A stretch of 64,000 nucleotides of DNA from positions 434,001-498,000 of the forward strand of contig NZ_FNCT01000002.1 in assembly GCF_900100495.1 (NCBI RefSeq), written 5' to 3'. The DNA comes from Pseudomonas benzenivorans. Its GTDB lineage: Bacteria > Pseudomonadota > Gammaproteobacteria > Pseudomonadales > Pseudomonadaceae. Shown here piece after piece: positions 38,206 through 52,073 of the stretch. The notes below the pieces were generated by a model. It worked only from the letters and a program-made list of their open reading frames with translations. It had not been told where the DNA came from and made no database searches. How positions within the stretch are numbered: position 1 is the stretch's first letter; each line of letters starts with the position of its first letter. The position numbers and the translations under genes are program-made.

Positions 38206-39451
38206 AGTCGAACAACGCCAGGTCGTGGTGATCGGCGCCGGCCCGTCCGGCGCCATCGCCGCCGCGCTGCTCAAGCGCAACGGCCACGACGTGCTGGTGC
38301 TGGAGCGCCAGCGCTTCCCGCGCTTCTCCATCGGCGAGAGCCTGCTGGCGCACTGCCTGGACTTCGTCGAGGAGGCCGGGATGCTCGAAGCGGTGCAGGC
38401 CGCCGGCTTCCAGACCAAGCACGGTGCGGCCTTCGCCTGGGGCGAGCGCTACAGCGAGTTCGACTTCCGCGACAAATTCACCGAAGGCAAGGGCTCGACC
38501 TACCAGGTGCTGCGCGCCGACTTCGACCAACTGCTGGCCGACCAGGCCGCGCGCCAGGGCGTGGAGATCCGCTACACGGAAGAGATCGTCGCCGTCGATT
38601 TCAGCGCCCCGCGCCCGCAGCTGAGCGTGCGGCGCCTGGCCGATGGCGCCGAGTACCGGGTGGAGTGCGCCTTCGTCCTCGACGGCAGCGGCTACGGCCG
38701 GGTGCTGCCGCGCCTGCTCGACCTCGACCGGCCATCCGCCTTCCCGCTGCGCCAGGCGCTGTTCACCCATATCGAGGACCGTATCGACACGTCCAGCTAC
38801 GCCGGCCGGGGCTTCGACCGCGAGAAGATCCTCATCACCACCCACCCGACCCTGCGCGACGTGTGGTTCTGGACCATCCCGTTCAGCAACGGCCGCTGCT
38901 CGCTCGGCGTGGTCGCCGACGCCAGCCGCCACCAGGGCCGCCCGCAGGACCTGGATGCCTGCCTCAAGCAGTTTGTCGCCGAGACCCCGTCGCTGTCCCG
39001 CGTCCTGCAAAACGCCGTGTGGGACACCCCGGTACGCGCCCTCGGCGGCTACGCGGCCAACGTCAAGCGCCTGCACGGCCCGGGCTTCGCCCTGCTGGGC
39101 AACGCCGCCGAGTTCCTCGACCCGGTATTCTCCTCCGGGGTGACCATCGCCATGCGCTCGGCGAGCATGGCCGCCGGCCTGCTGCACCGCCAGCTGGGCG
39201 GCGAGACGGTGGACTGGGAAAGCCAGTTCGCGATCCCGCTCAAGCGCGGCGTGGACACCTTCCGCGTGTACGTCGAGGGCTGGTACGACGGCTCCTTCCA
39301 GGACGTGATCTATTACCAGAAGGCCCAGCCGGAGATCCGCCGGATGATCAGCTCGATCCTCGCCGGCTACGCCTGGGACCAGCACAACCCGTATGTCGCC
39401 GAACCCAAGCGGCGCCTGCAGGTGCTGGCCGAACTCTGCGCCATGGACTAA
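38192..39451 (+). CDS. apeN: FAD-dependent oxidoreductase, tryptophan-halogenase-like, APE cluster
   Basis: 419 aa. The FAD site is GAGPSG (residues 15-20). Family features are FPRFSIGESLL, DGSGYGRVLPR, LGNAAEFLDPVFSSGV and the WFWTIP stretch (225-230), which matches the WxWxIP signature of flavin-dependent halogenases. It may halogenate or hydroxylate the aryl head or the polyene; a reductive role is also possible. A separate flavin reductase is not seen in the window. Confidence 0.85.
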   Translation: MKSPEVEQRQVVVIGAGPSGAIAAALLKRNGHDVLVLERQRFPRFSIGESLLAHCLDFVEEAGMLEAVQAAGFQTKHGAAFAWGERYSEFDFRDKFTEGKGSTYQVLRADFDQLLADQAARQGVEIRYTEEIVAVDFSAPRPQLSVRRLADGAEYRVECAFVLDGSGYGRVLPRLLDLDRPSAFPLRQALFTHIEDRIDTSSYAGRGFDREKILITTHPTLRDVWFWTIPFSNGRCSLGVVADASRHQGRPQDLDACLKQFVAETPSLSRVLQNAVWDTPVRALGGYAANVKRLHGPGFALLGNAAEFLDPVFSSGVTIAMRSASMAAGLLHRQLGGETVDWESQFAIPLKRGVDTFRVYVEGWYDGSFQDVIYYQKAQPEIRRMISSILAGYAWDQHNPYVAEPKRRLQVLAELCAMD

Positions 39452-39457
39452 GCGGAA

Positions 39458-39967
39458 ATGCCCCTCCTGCGTCCCGTCCTCGCCCTGCTGCTCGGCCTGC
39501 TGCTCGGCGCCTGCGCCGCGCGCACGCCGTTGCCGGCCGCCACGCCGACCTTGAGCCAGCCGTTGCCGCTGGCGCTGCAGATCCAACGCGAGCAGGCCGG
39601 CGAACAGCAGGACTGGCTGCTGGTGCTGCAGGCGGAAGGCCGGGCGCTGCGCTGGTCGCTGTTCGATCCGCTGGGCGTGCCGCTGGCGCGCCAGCGCCTG
39701 AGCCGCGGCGCCTGGCAGAATGACGGCCTGCTGCCGCCGAATGCCGAGGCCCGCGAGCTGTTCGCCGTCCTGCTGTTCGCCCTGACGCCAGCCGCCGCCC
39801 TGCCCGGCGCCTATGCACCAGGCAGCTGGGCGTTGGCGGCCGACGGTCAGCGCCGGCTTAACCCGGCGTGGCGAATCCGCTACCGTGCGCCACTGGATTT
39901 CACCCTGAACGGCGCGCACGACCTGGTTTACCGGGTCAGCGCACTGCCCCAAGCAGAAGGCTACTGA
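39458..39967 (+). CDS. DUF3261 lipoprotein, APE cluster
   Basis: 169 aa. The signal ends in the lipobox LLGAC with Cys19, so it is a lipoprotein. The rest matches DUF3261 (LRWSLFDPLGVPLARQRL, LSWAL-like, WRIRYRAPLDF). Probably in the outer membrane, it may receive the pigment lipid. It overlaps the ketosynthase ATG by one base (TGATG). Confidence 0.8.
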   Translation: MPLLRPVLALLLGLLLGACAARTPLPAATPTLSQPLPLALQIQREQAGEQQDWLLVLQAEGRALRWSLFDPLGVPLARQRLSRGAWQNDGLLPPNAEARELFAVLLFALTPAAALPGAYAPGSWALAADGQRRLNPAWRIRYRAPLDFTLNGAHDLVYRVSALPQAEGY

Positions 39968-41154
39968 TGCCCAGTTACTTGAACGCCCTCGGTCTGCTCT
40001 GCGCCCTCGGCCAGGGCAAGCAGGCGGTCGCCGACGCCCTGTTCGCCGGCGACGGCTCCGGCATGCGCGCGCAGCACGGCTGGGTCGCCGAGCGCCGCCT
40101 GACGCTCGGCGCGGTCGATGCCGAACTGCCAGCGATGCCGGGCGGCATGCAGGCGTCGCTGAGTCGCAACAACCAGTTGCTGCTGGCCGCCGCCCTGCAG
40201 ATCGAACCACCGATCCGCGCCGCGATCGCCCGCTACGGGGCGGCGCGCATCGGCGTGGTGCTCGGCACCAGCACCTCGGGCATCCACGAGGCCAGTCAGG
40301 GCATCGCCCGCTTCGTGCAGAGCGGCGCGCTGCCGGCGGACTACCGCTACGCGCAGCAGGAGATCGCCGCGCCGGCGGTGTTCCTCGCCGACTGGCTGGG
40401 CCTGGGCGGGCCTACCTATTGCCTGTCCACCGCCTGCACCTCCAGCGCGCGCGCCTTGCTCAGCGCCCACCGCCTGGTGCAGCAGGGCCTGTGCGACGCG
40501 GTGCTGTGCGGCGGCGTCGACAGCCTGTGCCGCCTGACCCTGAATGGCTTCAGCGCGCTGGAGGCGGTGGCCGCCGAGCGCTGCAATCCGTTTTCGGCGA
40601 ACCGCCAGGGCATCAACATCGGCGAGGGCGCGGCGCTGTTTCTGATGACCAGAGAGCCGGCGCCGATTGCCCTGCTCGGCGCTGGCGCCAGTTCCGACGC
40701 CTACCACATCTCCGCACCGCAGCCAGCAGGCCTCGGCGCCCAGGCGGCAATGCGCCAGGCGCTGGCGGCCGCCGGCGTGCGGGCCGAGGAGATCGACTAC
40801 CTGAACCTGCACGGCACCGCCACCGCGCACAACGATGCGATGGAGAGCCTGGCGGTGCAGGCGCTGTTCCCCGCAGGCGTGCCCTGTTCCTCGACCAAGC
40901 CGCTCACTGGCCATACCCTCGGCGCCGCCGGGGCGCTGGAGGCGGCGTTCTGCTGGCTGAGCCTGAGCCCATACAACCCGGACAACCTGCTGCCGCCGCA
41001 CCTGTGGGACGGCCAGGCCGATCCCGAGCTACCGGCACTGCACCTGGTCGAGGCCGGCACACGCCTGGCGAGAACCGGCGAGCGGCGCGTGATGAGCAAC
41101 TCCTTCGCCTTCGGCGGCAGCAATGTCAGCCTGATCCTCGGAGAGCTGTCATGA
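39967..41154 (+). CDS. apeO: beta-ketoacyl synthase, APE cluster (ApeO type)
   Basis: 395 aa. The catalytic set is Cys157 (STACTSSA), His282 (LHGTATA) and His316 (TGHTLGAAG). It catalyses decarboxylative malonyl-ACP condensation; in the known systems it pairs with the ApeC factor. The ATG overlaps the DUF3261 stop by one base. It overlaps the dehydratase by ATGA. Confidence 0.92.
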   Translation: MPSYLNALGLLCALGQGKQAVADALFAGDGSGMRAQHGWVAERRLTLGAVDAELPAMPGGMQASLSRNNQLLLAAALQIEPPIRAAIARYGAARIGVVLGTSTSGIHEASQGIARFVQSGALPADYRYAQQEIAAPAVFLADWLGLGGPTYCLSTACTSSARALLSAHRLVQQGLCDAVLCGGVDSLCRLTLNGFSALEAVAAERCNPFSANRQGINIGEGAALFLMTREPAPIALLGAGASSDAYHISAPQPAGLGAQAAMRQALAAAGVRAEEIDYLNLHGTATAHNDAMESLAVQALFPAGVPCSSTKPLTGHTLGAAGALEAAFCWLSLSPYNPDNLLPPHLWDGQADPELPALHLVEAGTRLARTGERRVMSNSFAFGGSNVSLILGELS

Positions 41155-41615
41155 GCCGGTGGCCGATCGCCGAACTGCTGCCGCATGCCGGCGAGATGAT
41201 CCTGATCGACGAAGTCCTGCACTACGCCGCCGAAAGCGTGGAAACCCGCCTCATGGTGCGCCCCGGCGGCCTGTTCAACCAGGCCGACGGCAGCCTGCCG
41301 GCCTGGGTCGGCATCGAGCTGATGGCGCAGAGCGTCGCCGCCTATGCCGGCTGCCAGGCGCGCCAGGCCGGCCTGCCGGTGGAGCTGGGCTTCTTGCTCG
41401 GCACGCGCAATTTCCAGTGCAACGTCGAACGCTTCCCGGCCGGCGCCGAGCTGCGCATCCAGGCGCTGCGCTCGCTGCAGGACGACAACGGCATGGGCGT
41501 ATTCGAGTGCACGCTGTCCGGCCACGGCATCGAGGCCTTCGCCCGCCTCAACGTGTTCCGTCCGCCGCAGGTGGCCGGTTACTTACAAGAAAAATCTCAG
41601 GAAGCCGAACTATGA
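41151..41615 (+). CDS. apeP: 3-hydroxyacyl-ACP dehydratase, APE cluster (ApeP type)
   Basis: 154 aa hotdog protein. His12 (LLPHAGEMILIDEV) and Glu56 (VGIELMAQSVAAYAG) are the likely catalytic pair. In APE systems ApeP works as a heterodimer with ApeI; here the ApeI-like part is the C-terminus of the ligase protein. It overlaps its neighbours on both sides by ATGA. Confidence 0.9.
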   Translation: MSRWPIAELLPHAGEMILIDEVLHYAAESVETRLMVRPGGLFNQADGSLPAWVGIELMAQSVAAYAGCQARQAGLPVELGFLLGTRNFQCNVERFPAGAELRIQALRSLQDDNGMGVFECTLSGHGIEAFARLNVFRPPQVAGYLQEKSQEAEL

Positions 41616-42340
41616 GCGAGACCATTCTGGTCACCGGCTCCAGCCGCGGCATCGGCCGCGCCATCGCCCTGCGCCTGGCCCGCGCCGGTTACGATCTCGT
41701 CCTGCACTGCCGCGCGCGACGCGACGAAGCCGAAGCGGTGCAGGCGCAGATCGTCGAACTGGGCCAGCAGGCGCGCATCCTGCAGTTCGACGTGTCCGCG
41801 CGCGGCGCCTGCCGCGCGGCGCTGGAGGCCGATATCGAGCAGCACGGCGCCTACTACGGCGTGGTCTGCAACGCCGGGCTGACCCGCGACGGCGCCTTCC
41901 CGGCGTTGTCCGAGGACGACTGGGACCAGGTGCTGCGCACCAACCTGGACGGCTTCTACAACGTCCTGCAGCCGCTGTGCATGCCGATGATCCGCCGCCG
42001 CAAGCCGGGGCGCATCGTCTGCATCACCTCGGTATCCGGGCTGATCGGCAACCGCGGCCAGGTCAACTACAGCGCCTCCAAGGCCGGCGTGATCGGCGCG
42101 GCCAAGGCCCTGGCGATCGAGCTGGGCAAGCGCAGGATCACGGTCAACTGCGTGGCGCCGGGGCTGATCGACACCGAGATGCTCGACGCGCAGCTGCCGC
42201 TCGAGGAACTCCTCAAGATGGTCCCGGCGGCGCGCATGGGCACTCCCGAGGAAGTGGCCGGGGCGGTGAATTTCCTGATGTCCGAGGAGGCGGCGTACAT
42301 TACCCGCCAGGTCCTCGCGGTGAACGGTGGGTTGTGTTGA
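41612..42340 (+). CDS. apeQ: 3-oxoacyl-ACP reductase (FabG-like), APE cluster
   Basis: 242 aa short-chain dehydrogenase. NADPH motif TGSSRGIG (8-15), NAG at Asn87, and the catalytic Ser140, Tyr153 and Lys157 (YSASK). The C-terminus is LAVNGGLC, usual for FabG. It reduces 3-ketoacyl-ACP intermediates before dehydration. Start at 41612 overlaps the preceding stop. Confidence 0.92.
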   Translation: MSETILVTGSSRGIGRAIALRLARAGYDLVLHCRARRDEAEAVQAQIVELGQQARILQFDVSARGACRAALEADIEQHGAYYGVVCNAGLTRDGAFPALSEDDWDQVLRTNLDGFYNVLQPLCMPMIRRRKPGRIVCITSVSGLIGNRGQVNYSASKAGVIGAAKALAIELGKRRITVNCVAPGLIDTEMLDAQLPLEELLKMVPAARMGTPEEVAGAVNFLMSEEAAYITRQVLAVNGGLC

Positions 42341-43566
42341 TGAAACGTGTGGTCGTCACCGGCATGGCCGGCATCACCTCGCTGGGCAGCGACTGGGCGA
42401 GCATCGAAGCGAACTTCCGCGCCGGCAGGAGCGGTATCCGCTACATGCAAGAATGGGAGCGCTTCAGCGAGTTGAACACCCGCCTGGGCGGTCCGATCGA
42501 CGACTTCGTGGTGCCCCGGCACTGGAATCGCAAACAGACCCGCAGCATGGGCCGCGTGTCCAAGCTGGCGGTGTTCGCCGCCGAACGGGCCCTGGAGCAC
42601 GCCGGCCTGCTCGGCGATCCGCGCATCCAGGACGGGCGCATGGGCGTGGCCTGCGGCTCGTCCACCGGCAGCACCGAGGAGATCAAGGCCTTCGGCAACA
42701 TGCTGCTGAACTCGGTGGCCGACGGCCTCAACGCCAACTCCTACATCCGCATGATGCCGCACACCACGGCGGCCAACATCAGCATCTTCTTCGGCCTCAA
42801 GGGCCGCCTGATCCCCACCTCCAGCGCCTGCACCAGCGGCAGCCAGGGCATCGGCTACGCCTACGAGGCGATCAAGTTCGGCCGCCTGCCGATGATGCTG
42901 GCCGGCGGCGCCGAGGAACTCTGCCCGACCGAGGCCATGGTGTTCGACGCGCTCTACGCCACCAGCCTGAAGAACGCCACCCCGCACCTGTCGCCGCGCC
43001 CCTACGACAGCGGCCGCGACGGCCTGGTGATCGGCGAAGGCGCCGGCATCCTGGTACTGGAGGAGCTGGAGCATGCCCTGGCCCGCGGCGCCAGCATCCA
43101 CGCCGAGATCGTCGGCTTCGGCTGCAACGCCGACGGCCAGCACGCCACCAAGCCGGAGCAGGCGACCATGCGCGGCGCCATGCAGCTGGCCCTGGACGAC
43201 GCCGGCCTGCCGCCGTCCGCCATCGGCTATGTCAACGGCCACGGCACCGCCACCGAGCAGGGCGATATCGCCGAGACCCTGGCCACCAGCGGGCTGTTCG
43301 GCCCGCACATGCCGATCAGCTCGCAGAAGAGCTTCCTCGGCCACACCCTGGGCGCCTGCGGCGCACTGGAATCCTGGTTCAGCATCGAGATGCTGAACCG
43401 CGACCTCTACGTGCACACGCTGAACCTCGATGCGATCGACCCGGCGTGTGGCGAGCTGGACTACCTGCGCGGTGAAATGCGCCCGATGCGCAACCAGTAT
43501 GTGATGAACAACAACTTCGCCTTCGGCGGCGTCAACACCTCGCTGATCTTCCGCCGCTGGCATTGA
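42340..43566 (+). CDS. apeR: beta-ketoacyl synthase, APE cluster (ApeR type)
   Basis: 408 aa, a second complete ketosynthase with Cys164 (SSACTSG), His301 (NGHGTAT) and His335 (LGHTLGAC). In the characterised systems ApeR is a homodimeric ketosynthase involved in the early condensation. The ATG overlaps the stop of the ketoreductase gene by one base (TGATG). It is the last gene of the operon. Confidence 0.92.
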   Translation: MKRVVVTGMAGITSLGSDWASIEANFRAGRSGIRYMQEWERFSELNTRLGGPIDDFVVPRHWNRKQTRSMGRVSKLAVFAAERALEHAGLLGDPRIQDGRMGVACGSSTGSTEEIKAFGNMLLNSVADGLNANSYIRMMPHTTAANISIFFGLKGRLIPTSSACTSGSQGIGYAYEAIKFGRLPMMLAGGAEELCPTEAMVFDALYATSLKNATPHLSPRPYDSGRDGLVIGEGAGILVLEELEHALARGASIHAEIVGFGCNADGQHATKPEQATMRGAMQLALDDAGLPPSAIGYVNGHGTATEQGDIAETLATSGLFGPHMPISSQKSFLGHTLGACGALESWFSIEMLNRDLYVHTLNLDAIDPACGELDYLRGEMRPMRNQYVMNNNFAFGGVNTSLIFRRWH

Positions 43567-43595
43567 CCCGCCACAAACTCATGGAGTTATAGGGA

Positions 43596-44426
43596 ATGAC
43601 CCACCTGCTGCGCATCGTGTTTCTACCGTTCTTTCTTCTGCTGCTGGTCGGATGCACCAGCAAGCCGATCTACAACGCCAAGGAGGATTTCGCCAGCAAT
43701 ATGGAAATCAGTGAGCAACAGATGCAGCAGGCAATTGTCTCTGCCCTAAATGGCCGGAAGTAGACAGTTCAGTCCATCAAACCAGGCTTGGTTCAGGCGG
43801 AGATTACCGTCCGCGGCCGGCATCACGCGGAGGTCGACATTCCGTACTCAGGAACCCAGTTCCAAATCCTTTATCGTGATAGCTGGGGCTTGGATTACGG
43901 CGACGGCAAGGTCCACCGCAACTACAACCGCTGGGTCTATATCCTACGCACCAGCGTGATCAAAGAGCTGGGGATCGATCCGGCCCAGGACATTCTCGAG
44001 GACATGGGTTTTATCGCCCAACAAAAGAACGAATCCCCTACCTATTTGAACTTCGCGGAAGGGGTTCAGCATGCTGCTCGCAACGGGCTGATTGATGGCA
44101 GCGTGAAGTTCTACTTGGCCGGCCAACCTGTAACCGGTATCACGCAGAAGCTCAATACCGTGACCAGCAATCGCAAGACCAATGCTTCCAATAAAAGCGA
44201 TGAAGACGCATGCTTGCTGGCATTGCAGTCGGTGCTCGCCAATCTACAGAACGCTGCGAAAAAGGCCGGCGCCAATGCAGTAATCGACATTGCGAGTTAT
44301 GACGACCGTAGCTTTTATAAGAACGCGAGCAGATATCAGTGCTGGTCAGGCGATTTGCTGGCGCGTGTCGCACTCAAAGGCTCTCTGGCCAATGTCGAGC
44401 AACCTGCCTCTCAAGCAGGCAGATAG
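43596..44426 (+). pseudogene. lipoprotein gene interrupted by an in-frame TAG
   Basis: An ATG at 43596 opens a lipoprotein signal with lipobox LLVGC (Cys20), but the frame is stopped by TAG at 43761-43763 after 55 codons. The same frame then continues without a stop to 44426 (about 220 more codons). It contains a conserved-looking stretch (VQAEITVRGRHHAEVDIPYSG and HRNYNRWV) and then a second module, TYLNFAEGVQHAARNGLIDGSVKFYL to SRYQCWSGDLLARVALKGSL. That module resembles a short exported Pseudomonas protein often mislabelled as excinuclease ATPase subunit. The codon use is less GC-rich than in the neighbours. A working second start could be TTG at 43788, but no ribosome site is evident. AGGGA precedes the first ATG. 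Confidence 0.7.
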
Positions 44427-44441
44427 CTCTCGAATATGACA

Positions 44442-44465
44442 AGGGCCGCTTTCGCGGCCCTTTTT
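44442..44465. terminator. rho-independent terminator between the broken gene and hemE
   Basis: The 8-bp stem AGGGCCGC / GCGGCCCT with a TTTC loop is followed by five T residues. It lies between convergent genes; the T-run serves plus-strand transcripts best. Confidence 0.85.
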
Positions 44466-44467
44466 CA

Positions 44468-45535
44468 TTAGACGTGGTATTGCGCCGACAGCTCGTGCAC
44501 CGCCTCGAGGAAGGCACCGGCATGGGCCGGGTCGACTTCCGGGGTGATGCCGTGGCCGAGGTTGAACACATGGCCCGAGCCTGCGCCATAGCTGGCGAGG
44601 ATGCGTGCGACTTCGGCGCGAATGGCCGCCGGCTGGGCGTAGAGCACGCTGGGGTCCATGTTGCCCTGCAGGGCGACCTTGGCGCCGACCCGGCGACGGG
44701 CTTCGCCGATGTCGCAGCTCCAGTCCAGGCCCAGTGCGTCGGCGCCGGTGGCGGCCATCGACTCCAGCCACAGGCCGCCGTTCTTGGTGAAGAGGATCAC
44801 CGGCACCTTGCGCCCGTCGTGCTCGCGGATCAGGCCGTCGACGATCTTCTGCATATAGGCCAGGGAGAACTCCTGATAGGCCGCCGAGGACAGGTTGCCG
44901 CCCCAGGTGTCGAAGATCTGCACGGCCTGGGCGCCGGCCAGGATCTGTCCATTGAGGTAGGACGTGACCGACTGCGCCAGCTTGTCGAGCAGCGCGTGCA
45001 TGGCCTGCGGGTTATCGTAGAGCATCGCCTTGGACTTGCGGAAGTCCTTGCTGGAGCCGCCTTCGACCATGTAGGTGGCCAGGGTCCAGGGGCTGCCGGA
45101 GAAGCCGATCAGCGGCACCCGGCCGTTCAACTCGCGGCGGATGGTGCGCACCGCGTCCATCACGTAGCCGAGATCCTGTTCCGGGTCGGGAATCGGCAGG
45201 GCATCGATGTCGGCGGCGCTGCTGATGACCTTCTTGAAGCGCGGACCTTCGCCGGTCTCGAAGTACAGGCCCTGGCCCATGGCATGCGGGATGGTCAGGA
45301 TGTCGGAGAAGAGGATCGCCGCATCGAGCTGCGGGTAGCGGTCCAGCGGCTGCAGGGTGACCTCGCAGGCGAATGCGGGATTCATCATCAGGCTCATGAA
45401 GTCCCCGGCCTTGGCCCGACTGGCACGGTACTCCGGCAGGTAGCGGCCGGCCTGGCGCATCATCCACACCGGGGTGACGTCGACGGGCTGCTTGAGCAGG
45501 GCGCGAAGGAAGCGATCGTTCTTCAGGGCGGTCAT
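44468..45535 (-). CDS. hemE: uroporphyrinogen decarboxylase
   Basis: 355 aa. It has the N-terminal signature [16 protein letters not shown] and the [14 protein letters not shown] region, with the conserved FDTWGG and GHGI motifs. It removes four acetate carboxyls from uroporphyrinogen III to give coproporphyrinogen III in haem synthesis. The start at 45535 ([10 protein letters not shown]) has AGGAA upstream; the longer frame includes repeat sequence and is not favoured. Confidence 0.96.
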   Translation of the reverse strand: MTALKNDRFLRALLKQPVDVTPVWMMRQAGRYLPEYRASRAKAGDFMSLMMNPAFACEVTLQPLDRYPQLDAAILFSDILTIPHAMGQGLYFETGEGPRFKKVISSAADIDALPIPDPEQDLGYVMDAVRTIRRELNGRVPLIGFSGSPWTLATYMVEGGSSKDFRKSKAMLYDNPQAMHALLDKLAQSVTSYLNGQILAGAQAVQIFDTWGGNLSSAAYQEFSLAYMQKIVDGLIREHDGRKVPVILFTKNGGLWLESMAATGADALGLDWSCDIGEARRRVGAKVALQGNMDPSVLYAQPAAIRAEVARILASYGAGSGHVFNLGHGITPEVDPAHAGAFLEAVHELSAQYHV

Positions 45536-45582
45536 GGCAATTCCTGAGAAATGAGTAGGCAGCAAAAAAGTGCGGGCATTTT

Positions 45583-45637
45583 GTAGGGTGGATCGGACCG
45601 CGCAGGCTAGCCGCAGCGCGGCGCAATCCACCCTCTA
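45583..45637. repeat. hairpin repeat upstream of hemE, TAGGGTGGAT type
   Basis: TAGGGTGGAT (45584-45593) pairs with ATCCACCC plus CTA (45626-45637), with further GC-rich pairing inside. It is the first element in the 316-bp gene-free stretch 45536-45851, which also holds a terminator and another repeat; no gene is seen there. Confidence 0.8.
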
Positions 45638-45673
45638 AAGACCAAAAGATGCGCCATTGTCGCAAAGCACAAA

Positions 45674-45705
45674 ACAAAAGGCACGGCGAGTGCCGTGCCT
45701 TTTGT
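45674..45705. terminator. terminator of gltBD, bidirectional
   Basis: ACAAAAGGCACGGC (45674-45687), a 4-nt loop, then GCCGTGCCTTTTGT (45692-45705): a perfect 14-bp stem. The A-run on the left becomes a T-run for the minus strand, so it fits the end of gltB-gltD. Confidence 0.88.
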
Positions 45706-45738
45706 CCAATGCGACGATTTGCCTCGGTCGGCACATCT

Positions 45739-45836
45739 GTAGGTTGGGCCGGGCCACGCTGGTTGAGCCTGCGAAGCCCAACGCTGCAATCCTGGAGACG
45801 GCCCCGTTGGGCTTCGCCGAGCTCAGCCCAACCTAC
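45739..45836. repeat. hairpin repeat downstream of gltD, GTAGGTTGGGC type
   Basis: GTAGGTTGGGC (45739-45749) pairs with GCCCAACCTAC (45826-45836). Inner arms GCGAAGCCCAAC (45771-45782) and GTTGGGCTTCGC (45806-45817) pair as well. The family is the same as at 31454-31530. Confidence 0.9.
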
Positions 45837-45851
45837 GCAGTCGCGGAAGCA

Positions 45852-47306
<1,455 letters not shown>

Positions 47307-47383
47307 TCAAGCTGCATGACAATCACGGTGAGCGGCAGGCCTCGCACTGCTTCCAGCTTGAGGCTTGGCGCTTGAAACTGCTT

Positions 47384-51832
<4,449 letters not shown>

Positions 51833-51939
51833 AGAGACTCTCACCAGGCTGCCTTTAAAAAGGCAAATTGCTTTCTAATTCAAACACTTACCATGCGCCA
51901 AGGACTACGCCTCAGCTTTGCGCAGGCAAAAGGGAGGTC

Positions 51940-51968
51940 ATTGTACATATCCGCCCAGATCGTCACAA
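51940..51968 (-). promoter_or_regulatory. candidate sigma70 promoter of gltBD
   Basis: On the minus strand, TTGTGA (51963-51968) and TACAAT (51940-51945) lie 17 bp apart. This would place the transcript start about 100 nt before the gltB ATG. A small GCCTTT/AAAGGC hairpin lies in the leader at 51851-51864. The rest of the gap 51833-52073 shows nothing further. Confidence 0.5.
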
Positions 51969-52073
51969 ATCTTCGTGGCGACCCCCTGAAACCTTATGTC
52001 GCAAAAACGAAGGAATCGACCAGCAGGTCGTGCTAACGACCCGCCGGTCACCCGGGCATTTCACCGCCCCGCA

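Noticed and set aside
28703..43566. Ordinary fatty-acid synthesis operon
   Set aside because: The ammonia lyase, dual ACPs, aryl ligase, LolA-like and MMPL export genes are not part of fatty-acid synthesis operons.
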